Part shown: positions 1 through 6,187 of the stretch, in pieces
Position numbering within the stretch: the first letter of the stretch is position 1
Layout: the number at the start of each line of letters is the position of its first letter
Assembly: GCA_946549155.1 (NCBI GenBank)
Contig: CAMNQN010000086.1
Span: 1-12,505 of the forward strand
Length of the DNA: 12,505 bases
DNA from: an uncultured Lachnospiraceae bacterium
GTDB taxonomy: Bacteria; Bacillota; Clostridia; Lachnospirales; Lachnospiraceae
Reading direction: 5' to 3'
Program-made: the position numbers and the translations under genes
Notes under the pieces: model-generated
Seen by the model: the letters and a program-made list of their open reading frames with translations, nothing else
The model's database searches: none
What the model was told of the DNA's origin: nothing

Positions 1-199
1 GGCCGGCAGCCCTCAAGGCTGACGGTCCAGAGGCACTGAGCTGGGAAATCCATCAGGATTTCCCGGCGAACTGCCTCGGTGCCCGAAATTTGGGCCTGTC
101 TCCATCTTAGTTTTTCTTGGTATCCGGAGATGTTTTCCAGATGGATATGGCCATGGGGCCTCGGCTCATCCTGCGTCCTCTTCTTTAACTAAACATGAA
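1..199 (-). repeat. Palindromic repeat, copy 1 (cut by window edge)
   Basis: Read on the minus strand this matches copy 3 (11975-12280) and copy 2 (4368-4509): the conserved end near 185-199, a GACGCAGG block, CATCTGGAAAA, ATACCAAGAAAA, CTAAGATGGAG, and then an inner hairpin with a GGGAAATCC / GGATTTCCC stem. A second small hairpin (GGCAGCC / GGCTGAC around TCAA) lies at about 5-23. The other long arm of the palindrome would lie outside the window, before base 1. No protein in this stretch is credible. The repeat ends about 50 bp before the -35 box of the sigma-factor gene. Function is unknown; it could be a structured RNA or a non-autonomous mobile element. Confidence 0.8.
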
Positions 200-250
200 G
201 CTAACAGTAGCTGGGTGTCTGGAGGTGCAGAGGAGTTTCTGATGATCTTT

Positions 251-280
251 TTGACCTTGATGCGGTCCCTGTACTATAAT
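251..280 (+). promoter_or_regulatory. Sigma-A-type promoter for the sigma-factor operon
   Basis: A TTGACC -35 box (251-256) and a consensus TATAAT -10 box (275-280) are separated by 18 bp. Transcription would begin near 287, only about 11 bases before the ATG at 298, so the GGAGG at 281-285 would not be in the mRNA. Either a shorter AAGG (288-291) serves that ATG, or translation begins at the internal ATG at 376, which has AGAGGG six bases upstream. Confidence 0.6.
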
Positions 281-297
281 GGAGGAAAAGGCCAAAG

Positions 298-948
298 ATG
301 GAGTTTTTAAAAAAATATGCAATAAAATCGCTGGCCGGTGCATTATTAGGTCAGAGAGACAAAAGAGGGTCAGATATGTTGATGTGGATGACAGAAGATT
401 TTTATGACCGGGGGAAAAGGCGGAGGCCGGAAGAACTGGAAGAATGGATTTTTAGGATTGCACAGAGGGACGGAGGCGCTTTTCATATTTTTTATGAGGA
501 GACAAAAACCGCCGTCTATGGGTTCGCGCTGTCTATTGTAAAAAATCCCCAGGAGGCGGAGGATATCATGCAGGAGACGTATCTTTCTGTCTACCGGTCA
601 GCGGTCAGCTATCAGCCTCAGGGGAAACCCATGGCGTGGGTGATGCGGATTGCGCGTAATTTTGCATATTTGCAGCTCAGGGATAAGAAAAAGCACCGGG
701 TGCTGTCTCTGGATGAGATGGAACAGTGGATGGGAACACAGTATCAGCTGGAGCATGAGGATAAGCTGCTTTTAGAGATGGCAATGAAGGCGCTAACCGA
801 TGAGGAACGGCAGATTGTTTCCCTTCATGCACTGGCGGGGCTGAAACACCGGGAAATTGCCGGGATGCTGAATTTGAAGCTTGCGACAGTATTATCCAAG
901 TATCACAGAGCACTGAAAAAGCTGCAGGAAACAATCAAGGAGGCGTGA
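298..948 (+). CDS. ECF-type RNA polymerase sigma factor
   Basis: This is a 216-residue alternative sigma factor of the extracytoplasmic-function class; it would direct core RNA polymerase to a small regulon. Sigma region 2 lies at about residues 60-130 (FALSIVKNPQEAEDIMQETY, then an aromatic/arginine-rich AWVMRIARNFAY segment). Region 4 lies at about 160-212, with a helix-turn-helix around HREIAGMLNLKLATVLSKYHRA. The gene is followed after one base by its probable membrane anti-sigma partner, which supports the call. The start is uncertain: the ATG used here sits just after the predicted transcription start, whereas the ATG at 376 has a well-spaced AGAGGG and would give 190 residues, closer to the usual ECF length. 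The regulon cannot be read from this window. Confidence 0.9.
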   Translation: MEFLKKYAIKSLAGALLGQRDKRGSDMLMWMTEDFYDRGKRRRPEELEEWIFRIAQRDGGAFHIFYEETKTAVYGFALSIVKNPQEAEDIMQETYLSVYRSAVSYQPQGKPMAWVMRIARNFAYLQLRDKKKHRVLSLDEMEQWMGTQYQLEHEDKLLLEMAMKALTDEERQIVSLHALAGLKHREIAGMLNLKLATVLSKYHRALKKLQETIKEA

Positions 949-949
949 T

Positions 950-2197
950 ATGAAAAGGAAACAGACAGAAGAACGGGTAAGAGTGGCAGCGGATAAAATC
1001 ACCCCGGATTCGTACACGCAGATTTTGTCGGCCTGCGGCTGGGAGCAGGATGAGAGGGATATGGAGATTCCCGCTGCTGGAAAAAGGAGAAAACATATTT
1101 ACCGGAGATATGGGAGCGTGGTTCTGGCCGCCGCGGTCCTGCTGGCGATTAATCTGACGGGAATCAGGTATTATCTGGGGGGAAGCACGAGAATTTCCCT
1201 GGATGTGAATCCCAGCATATCGCTGCAAATCAACCGTTTGAACCGAGTGACCCGGGCGGAGGCGTTAAATGAGGAGGGAAAAGCGCTTCTGGAAGAAATG
1301 AAACTGAAGGGAACCGATATTCATGGGGCGGTGGACGCCCTTGTGGGCGCAATGCTGAAGGCAGGATATCTCAGTGAGACGGAAAATTCAGTGCTGCTTA
1401 GCATTTTGGATGAGAAGGAAGCAAGGGGAGAAAAGCTGCAGCAGGAATTGGCGCTGTCAGCCAGACAGGCCTTTGACAGCGTTCAGATGGAAGGCGCTGT
1501 GATCAGTCAGAACTTATCCGGGGACGAAACACAGTTTCAGAAGCTGGCGGAGGAATATCACGTTTCAGAGGGCAAGGCAGCACTGGCCTTTGCGGTGGCC
1601 TCTCAAAATACGTCAATGAGCGCAGCAGAGATTGCAAAGCTGTCGGTTCATGATATTAATCTGCTTGTGCATTCTAAGGGGTTAGATCTGGGAAATGCGC
1701 AGTCTTACGGGGTGGCAAGCTCCGAGGGCTATATCGGAGAGGAAAAAGCGAAGGAGCTGGCCTTTGAATTTTGCGGGAAGGAGCCGGAGGAGGTTCACCA
1801 CATTCTTGCGTCTATGGATTACAGCAATGGGAGAGTTACTTATGAGGTGGAATTTTATCAGGGAGAATATAAGTATGAATATGAGATGGATGCGGCAGAC
1901 GGCGATATGCTGGAGTGGGAGGCGGAGTGGAAACGGGCCGATCTTCTGGAGGAGGAGCTAAAGGAGCTGGAGCGGGAAGCAGAAATTCAGGGAATCGGGG
2001 AGGAACAGGCTTTGTCCATTGCCATAGAAGATGCGGGAGTGAAAAAGGAGGATATCGTGTTTTGCAAGGTGCTTCCGGACTATGAACAGAGGGAATGCTT
2101 TGAGGTGGAATTTAATACGGCAGAGAAGGAGTATGAGTATAAAATTGATGCGGATACCGGAATGATTGTGGAATATACCTATGGAAATGCTGAGTGA
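950..2197 (+). CDS. Membrane anti-sigma factor, RsgI-like, with two PepSY domains
   Basis: The 415-residue protein has a cytoplasmic N-terminus (about 1-54) that would hold the upstream sigma factor. One transmembrane helix follows (about 55-72, SVVLAAAVLLAINLTGI), then a long extracellular part. Immediately outside the membrane is STRISLDVNPSISLQINRLNRV (positions 79-100), which resembles the conserved periplasmic domain of RsgI anti-sigma factors. In that family the Asn-Pro bond (here N87-P88) undergoes self-cleavage, which is needed for signalling; cleavage here is inferred from the motif. The C-terminal half carries two PepSY-like domains (about 261-325 and 348-410), a fold often found in extracellular sensors and protease inhibitors. 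No carbohydrate-binding module is seen, unlike cellulosome-linked RsgI proteins. AAGGAGG lies seven bases before the ATG, one base after the sigma-factor stop, so the two are co-translated. The ligand is unknown. Confidence 0.85.
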   Translation: MKRKQTEERVRVAADKITPDSYTQILSACGWEQDERDMEIPAAGKRRKHIYRRYGSVVLAAAVLLAINLTGIRYYLGGSTRISLDVNPSISLQINRLNRVTRAEALNEEGKALLEEMKLKGTDIHGAVDALVGAMLKAGYLSETENSVLLSILDEKEARGEKLQQELALSARQAFDSVQMEGAVISQNLSGDETQFQKLAEEYHVSEGKAALAFAVASQNTSMSAAEIAKLSVHDINLLVHSKGLDLGNAQSYGVASSEGYIGEEKAKELAFEFCGKEPEEVHHILASMDYSNGRVTYEVEFYQGEYKYEYEMDAADGDMLEWEAEWKRADLLEEELKELEREAEIQGIGEEQALSIAIEDAGVKKEDIVFCKVLPDYEQRECFEVEFNTAEKEYEYKIDADTGMIVEYTYGNAE

Positions 2198-2297
2198 GAA
2201 AAATTTTTGAATGAAAAATCAGAATGCGTGCAATAAAAGCAGGCGCTGCTGTATTAATAAGGTATAAACACATGGAAAATAAAAAGGAGGACGGATT

Positions 2298-2975
2298 ATG
2301 AGAAACTATGTAAAGGGTGCTGTTCTGTATATTCTTGCGGTGATGATTGCATTGTCCCTTTCTTTCACGGCGCTTGCCGCGTCACCTAAAAAGATTGCGA
2401 TACGAGGATCACTGTCCAGAATGACCGTGGGACAGAAGGCAGAGCTGGACAGTAAAATAACTCCGGCGGGAGCAAAAGTCAGGGACAAGAAGATTGTATG
2501 GACCAGCAGTAATCCGAAGGTCATCAGGGTACTTGAAAAATACGATGATGATACGGAAATTAAGGCCTTAAAGGAGGGGACAGCAACGATTACCGTGCGT
2601 ATCAAGGGCACCTCATGGAAGGCCTCCAGAAAGATTACCGTGACGAAGGGGACCCAGGCGTCTGCCAGCAGCTACGAGAAAAAAATCAAAAAATACCAGG
2701 CAGAATTAAAAGAAATTGAGAGCAGCATGAAAAAAGCGTCGGTAAAGAGCGGGTATCAGGCCAGACGCCAGCAGGCGGCCGCATATGATGCCAAAATAGA
2801 AAAGATAGAAGATAAGCTGGATGATTTGGAGGATGCCATAGAGCGTCTTTATGACACCGGAGGGCTGTCTGGCAGCCAGTACAAAAAACTGGAGCGCAGG
2901 CTGGAGGAAGCGGAGGATTACGCGTCAGAGCTGGAAGATTATCTGGAGGATAAATTCGGCGATTTTGACGATTAA
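2298..2975 (+). CDS. Secreted protein with Ig-like (Big_2-type) domain and coiled coil
   Basis: The 225-residue protein begins with a clear signal peptide (residues 1-27, hydrophobic core YILAVMIALSLSFTALA, cleavage near ALA-A). A bacterial Ig-like group 2 domain follows at about 32-116, with the family pattern of a MTVGQKAEL strand, IVWTSSNPKVIRV, then EIKALKEGTATITVRIKG. The rest (about 124-220) is highly charged and predicted coiled coil, rich in Lys/Glu and ending in an acidic tail; no anchor motif or membrane segment is visible. It is probably exported and associates with the cell surface, perhaps through the Ig domain. AAAAAGGAGG lies eight bases before the ATG. A 100-bp gap separates it from the anti-sigma gene; a weak TGCAAT / TATTAA pair there (17 bp apart) may be a promoter, and read-through from the sigma operon is also possible. 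It may be a target of that sigma factor, but this is only inference from adjacency. Confidence 0.8.
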   Translation: MRNYVKGAVLYILAVMIALSLSFTALAASPKKIAIRGSLSRMTVGQKAELDSKITPAGAKVRDKKIVWTSSNPKVIRVLEKYDDDTEIKALKEGTATITVRIKGTSWKASRKITVTKGTQASASSYEKKIKKYQAELKEIESSMKKASVKSGYQARRQQAAAYDAKIEKIEDKLDDLEDAIERLYDTGGLSGSQYKKLERRLEEAEDYASELEDYLEDKFGDFDD

Positions 2976-2985
2976 ACCATAAACA

Positions 2986-3055
2986 AAACGGGGCTGTTGC
3001 AAAATGGCAGGAGATCAGGAACGCTCCTTTGCCATTTTGTGACAGCCCGTTTATT
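2986..3055. terminator. Long-stem bidirectional terminator
   Basis: The left arm (2986-3009) and right arm (3030-3052) pair over about 23 bases with one small irregularity, and an inner GGAG / CTCC (3010-3013 with 3024-3027) extends the stem. On the plus strand it is followed by GTTTATTTT, on the minus strand by GTTTTGTTTATGGTTT, so it can stop transcripts of the Ig-domain gene and of the convergent methyltransferase gene. Confidence 0.8.
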
Positions 3056-3089
3056 TTGCTGTGCAGCTGTATCCTGCGGAATGCGCAGG

Positions 3090-4292
3090 TCAAAGCTCAT
3101 CACATACCTGAAAAATATAAAATTTCAGATAATAGGATTCATCTGCTGCCCAGAGGATGGGATGATCGCAGGCCTGGGTACGGAATTCCACCTGACGGAG
3201 CCTGCGGTGGGCGCTGCGGGCCGCTTCCCGGATGGTTTTGGCGAAAAGCTCCGGGTCCATAAAGTGGGAGCAGGAGCAGGTGGCCAGGAAGCCCCCAGAT
3301 TTGACCAGGCGGATTCCCCGCAGATTGATTTCCCGGTAGCCCTTTACCGCGTTTTTGATGGAATTGCGGGATTTGGTGAAGGCCGGAGGGTCCAGAATTA
3401 CCACGTCAAACTGTTCCCCCTTCCGTTCCAGGGCAGGCAGCAGATCAAACACATCGGCGCACTGGAAGGATACCCGGCTTTCCAGGTGATTGAGCCTTGC
3501 GTTTTCCTCCGCCTGGGCGATTCCCAGCTCGGAAGCGTCCACACCAAGAACGGAGGCAGCACCGGCCATGCCAGCGTTTAGGGCGAAGGAGCCGGTGTGG
3601 GTGAAGCAGTCCAGCACCTTTTTGCCGGGGCAGAGCCGGGCGATGGCGGCCCGGTTGTATTTCTGATCCAGGAAGAAGCCGGTTTTCTGCCCGTCCTTCA
3701 CATCCACCAGATATTTCACGCCGTTTTCCACGATCTCCACCTTGGTGTCAAAGGGTTCCCCGATAAAGCCCTTGACCCGCTCCATGCCCTCATTCAGCCG
3801 GACCTTGGCGTCGCTGCGCTCATAGACGCCCCGGACTGTGACGCCATCCTCCGCCAGTACCATTTTCAGCAGTTCGATAATCCTGGGCTTTAAGCGGTCG
3901 ATTCCCAGCGCCAGGCTTTCCACCACCAGCACATCGGAAAATTTGTCAATGACGATTCCGGGAAGAAAATCTGCTTCCCCGAAAATCAGGCGGCAGCAGC
4001 CGGTATCCCCCACAGCCCTGCGGTAGTTCCAGGCGTCCCGTACCCGGCGCTCTAAGAGCGTATCGTCCACCGGATGCTCCCGGTGGCGGGACATCAGACG
4101 CACCGTGATTTTCGAATTTGTATTAATAAAGCCGTAGCCCATAAAATAGCCGTCGAAATCGTGGACGGAAACGATATCTCCGTTTTCAAAGGCGCCGCAG
4201 ATGGAAGCGATCTCGTTGTCATAGACCCACATCCCACCGGACTTCAGGGTGCGCCCTTCCCCCTTTTTTAGTGTTACGATTGGTTCCTGCAT
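3090..4292 (-). CDS. rlmI: 23S rRNA (cytosine-C5)-methyltransferase, RlmI family
   Basis: The 400-residue cytosolic SAM-dependent methyltransferase is of the RlmI type; E. coli RlmI makes m5C1962 in 23S rRNA. An N-terminal PUA-like RNA-binding domain (about 1-75, starting VTLKKGEGRTLKSGGMWVYDNEI) precedes the Rossmann catalytic domain. Visible motifs are DGQKTGFFLDQKYNR, SAM motif I VLDCFTHTGSF (about 226-236), the motif IV DPPAF (301-305) and the cysteine motif TCSCSHFM (338-345), the position of the catalytic cysteine in m5C enzymes. The ATG at 4292 is preferred: it has GGAG nine bases upstream and gives the usual N-terminus. A TTG at 4319 and an ATG at 4307 are in frame but lie at or just after the predicted transcription start. 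The symbol assumes the E. coli target; the exact rRNA site in this organism is not shown by sequence. Confidence 0.9.
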   Translation of the reverse strand: MQEPIVTLKKGEGRTLKSGGMWVYDNEIASICGAFENGDIVSVHDFDGYFMGYGFINTNSKITVRLMSRHREHPVDDTLLERRVRDAWNYRRAVGDTGCCRLIFGEADFLPGIVIDKFSDVLVVESLALGIDRLKPRIIELLKMVLAEDGVTVRGVYERSDAKVRLNEGMERVKGFIGEPFDTKVEIVENGVKYLVDVKDGQKTGFFLDQKYNRAAIARLCPGKKVLDCFTHTGSFALNAGMAGAASVLGVDASELGIAQAEENARLNHLESRVSFQCADVFDLLPALERKGEQFDVVILDPPAFTKSRNSIKNAVKGYREINLRGIRLVKSGGFLATCSCSHFMDPELFAKTIREAARSAHRRLRQVEFRTQACDHPILWAADESYYLKFYIFQVCDEL

Positions 4293-4326
4293 GGTTTCAT
4301 TCTCCATTTCTTTCTTCAATACCGTT

Positions 4327-4355
4327 ATTATATCATCGATTGAGGGCGATCACAA
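4327..4355 (-). promoter_or_regulatory. Promoter of the RlmI-family gene
   Basis: On the minus strand, TTGTGA (4355-4350) and a consensus TATAAT (4332-4327) are 17 bp apart. Transcription would start near 4320, about 28 bases before the preferred ATG. The end of palindromic repeat copy 2 lies 12 bp upstream of the -35 box. Confidence 0.65.
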
Positions 4356-4367
4356 TTGTCAATGTTT

Positions 4368-4509
4368 TTCGTGTTTTGTTAAGGAAGCGGACGCAGAATG
4401 AGTCGGGGCCGCATGGCCATATACATCTGGAAAATAACTCCGGATACCAAGAAAAACTAAGATGCAGACAGGCCCAAATTTCGGGCACCGAGGCAGTTCG
4501 CCGGGAAAT
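4368..4509 (+). repeat. Palindromic repeat, copy 2 (truncated)
   Basis: This copy begins with TTCGTGTTTTGTTAA, identical to the start of copy 3, and runs through the left long arm to the first half of inner hairpin A, where it stops abruptly after CCGGGAAAT. The rest of the palindrome is missing and unrelated coding DNA follows at once. In the arm it is much closer to copy 1 than to copy 3 (shared GCATGGCCATAT-like segment and GCCCAAATTTCGGGC). Small reading frames across it are not credible genes. Confidence 0.8.
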
Positions 4510-4664
4510 ACTTCTTTCTTGAAAAATTTCCCAACGCCAAAGGCAATAAAAGCCAGTGCCAGGTCACTGACAAATCCCATTCCTTTTATAATATGTGCAG
4601 GGATAAAATTAAGGACGCAGGGGCCGATGAAAATGCCGGCCATAATATATCCGCTGACTTGCTG
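4510..4664 (-). pseudogene. Fragment of a cation:proton antiporter (CPA2/KefB-like)
   Basis: Read on the minus strand, about 52 codons encode QVSGYIMAGIFIGPCVLNFIP, then SDLALAFIAFGVGKFFKKEV (two separate stretches). This matches the N-terminal membrane helices of monovalent cation:proton antiporters, where GYI-AGI-IGP and the SDLALAFIAFGVG helix are characteristic. There is no start codon or upstream part, and the frame runs straight into palindromic repeat copy 2 after the KKEV codons, so both ends are lost. It is a relic, not a gene. Its 5' side abuts, and slightly overlaps, the ABC-permease fragment on the other strand, which marks a deletion or recombination joint at about 4656-4664. Confidence 0.7.
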
Positions 4665-4991
4665 ACAGAATCTGCGAGAATCGACGGGGCCGGCTGGTTC
4701 CAGATCTTTTTCCGGATCGTTCTGCCGCTTTGCACGCCGATTTGCATCACAGCAGGGCTGATGGTCTTTATGGAGCACTGGAATTCCTATTTGTGGCCGC
4801 TTCTGATAGCGAGGGCGGATACCGTTCGGACGGTTCAGATTGCCCTGTCAGATTTTCGAACAGAATATGAGACGATGTGGTCGTATATCTTTGCCGGGGC
4901 GGTGGTTGCGCTGACAGTCCCGCTGGCGTTATTCTTTCCGCTGCAGAAATATTTTGTGCAGGGCGTAACACATTCCGGAATTAAAGGCTGA
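4656..4991 (+). pseudogene. 3' fragment of a carbohydrate ABC-transporter permease (MalG/MsmG-like)
   Basis: The frame encodes the last 111 or so residues of a binding-protein-dependent sugar permease. It starts in the EAA loop that contacts the ATPase (LLTESARIDGAGWFQIFFRI, then VLPLC), continues with FMEHWNSYLWPLL, VQIALSDFRTEY and WSYIFAGAVVALTVPLALFF, and ends in the typical LQKYFVQGV and SGIKG. A complete permease is about 270-300 residues, so over half, including the first transmembrane helices, is missing. The upstream ATG at 4593 in this frame lies in unrelated antiporter-derived DNA and has no good ribosome-binding site. The ROK regulator begins 31 bases after the stop, so this was probably the last transport gene of the same sugar operon before truncation. 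Confidence 0.8.
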
Positions 4992-5022
4992 CGGGAAACG
5001 GAATCAAACAGGAGGAATACAG

Positions 5023-6165
5023 ATGGATACGGAGCATAAGTACAGGAGTGCCGATCTGATGCGGAAGCAGAATGCGAGAAGCATTCTCAGGGTAATTCAT
5101 GAGGAGCGGGGGATTTATCGGAAAAATGTGGCCATTCAGACAAATCTGGCGGCGCAGACGGTTACGAATATTATCACGGTTCTGATTGACCAGGGGATTG
5201 TTCTGGAACAGCCCATGAACATTGCGGGGAAGGGCAGGAATCCCTTCGCGCTTCAGATTAACTACGGTGGATTTTATATTGTAAGCGTGCAGATTACAAA
5301 TTTTTTTATCGAGGTTTATCTGAACAGTCTGGACGGAGGGGTACGCTACCAGAAGTATTATGAGATAGCCAGGCAGCGGGATGCCTTTGCGATTTTGAAA
5401 AACGCGGTGTCAGAAGTGATGGCCACTTTTAAGGATATCTATACGGTCAGTGCGATTGTGATCAGCGAGGCCGGAATTGTGATCGAGGATTATACGCTTG
5501 GCTGGCAGGGGCTGAATCTCAGGGAGGCGCTGAGGGAATTCGGGACACCGGTGCTGGTTCTGAATGACGTTAATATTATCGCGCATTATGAAAATTCGCA
5601 GCAGAAGGAGCCTTCCAATTTTATGATAGTCAAAATCGGGAATGGCGTCGGTTCAGCCTTGGTGCTGGATGGGAGAGTTATATACAGCTCCAACCATGTT
5701 TCCGGTGAATTTGGGCACGTAACTGCGTATGTTCCGGGAGAGAAAATCAAGTGCTTTTGCGGAAGGACAAACTGCATTACGAAATTTATTTCAAAAGGGG
5801 CGCTGAAATCCCGCCTCGGCATGAGCTATGCGGAGATTAAGGAAGAGGTGAACAGAGGCAAAACAGCCGCTCGGGAGATGGTTGAGAACATTGGCCCGAT
5901 TATGGCGCCAAAGCTTTCGGATCTGATTATGCTTCTGGATCTTGACAGGGTGATTCTGATCGGTGATGTGGTGGAGGATTTTGAGGATATTATTATTCCG
6001 TCTTTCGAAAAGGAAATTCAGGAAAACATGAGCTTCTGGGTCCCGTTTCACAGGCTGGAGGTAAAAAAATACGATTGTTTCCCTAAAATCTGCAGCAGCT
6101 ACGCGATTGAGTATTATTTTTCCAACGACAGCGGGACACAGTTTCTCTGGGACGCATATTTCTGA
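5023..6165 (+). CDS. ROK-family transcriptional regulator (NagC/XylR type)
   Basis: The 380-residue cytosolic protein has an N-terminal winged helix-turn-helix (about 12-65, RKQNARSILRVIHEERGIYR, then KNVAIQTNLAAQTVTNIITVLIDQGIV). A ROK domain follows, containing LNDVN (D182), GNGVGSALVLDG (207-217) and the zinc motif GH...CFCGRTNC (H232, C244, C246, C251). The glycine-rich phosphate motif DxGxT of ROK sugar kinases is not conserved near residues 85-95 (IVSVQITNFFIEV), so it is probably a repressor that binds a sugar or sugar phosphate without kinase activity. AGGAGG (5010-5015) lies seven bases before the ATG. It sits between a sugar-permease remnant and genes for glycan and sugar-phosphate handling, which it probably controls; no operator was identified. 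The effector is unknown. Confidence 0.9.
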   Translation: MDTEHKYRSADLMRKQNARSILRVIHEERGIYRKNVAIQTNLAAQTVTNIITVLIDQGIVLEQPMNIAGKGRNPFALQINYGGFYIVSVQITNFFIEVYLNSLDGGVRYQKYYEIARQRDAFAILKNAVSEVMATFKDIYTVSAIVISEAGIVIEDYTLGWQGLNLREALREFGTPVLVLNDVNIIAHYENSQQKEPSNFMIVKIGNGVGSALVLDGRVIYSSNHVSGEFGHVTAYVPGEKIKCFCGRTNCITKFISKGALKSRLGMSYAEIKEEVNRGKTAAREMVENIGPIMAPKLSDLIMLLDLDRVILIGDVVEDFEDIIIPSFEKEIQENMSFWVPFHRLEVKKYDCFPKICSSYAIEYYFSNDSGTQFLWDAYF

Positions 6166-6175
6166 AAATGTAATT

Positions 6176-6180
6176 AGGAG
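6176..6180 (+). promoter_or_regulatory. Ribosome-binding site fixing a TTG start
   Basis: AGGAG ends seven bases before a TTG at 6188. Upstream in-frame starts lie inside the ROK gene without such a site, so this decides the start of the next gene. Confidence 0.6.
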
Positions 6181-6187
6181 TGGGATA

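Noticed and set aside
3073..3089. CCTGCG / CGCAGG hairpin after the RlmI-family stop codon as a separate terminator
   Set aside because: The stem is six pairs without a T-tract; the much stronger element at 2986-3055 just beyond it explains termination.
2997..3581. 194-residue plus-strand frame
   Set aside because: It overlaps the terminator and then runs antisense to the RlmI-family gene, without a ribosome-binding site or recognisable domain.
4593..4991. Intact small membrane protein starting at ATG 4593
   Set aside because: The first 21 codons are antisense to antiporter-derived DNA; only the part from about 4656 matches a permease, so it is a truncated gene fused by chance to an upstream open stretch.
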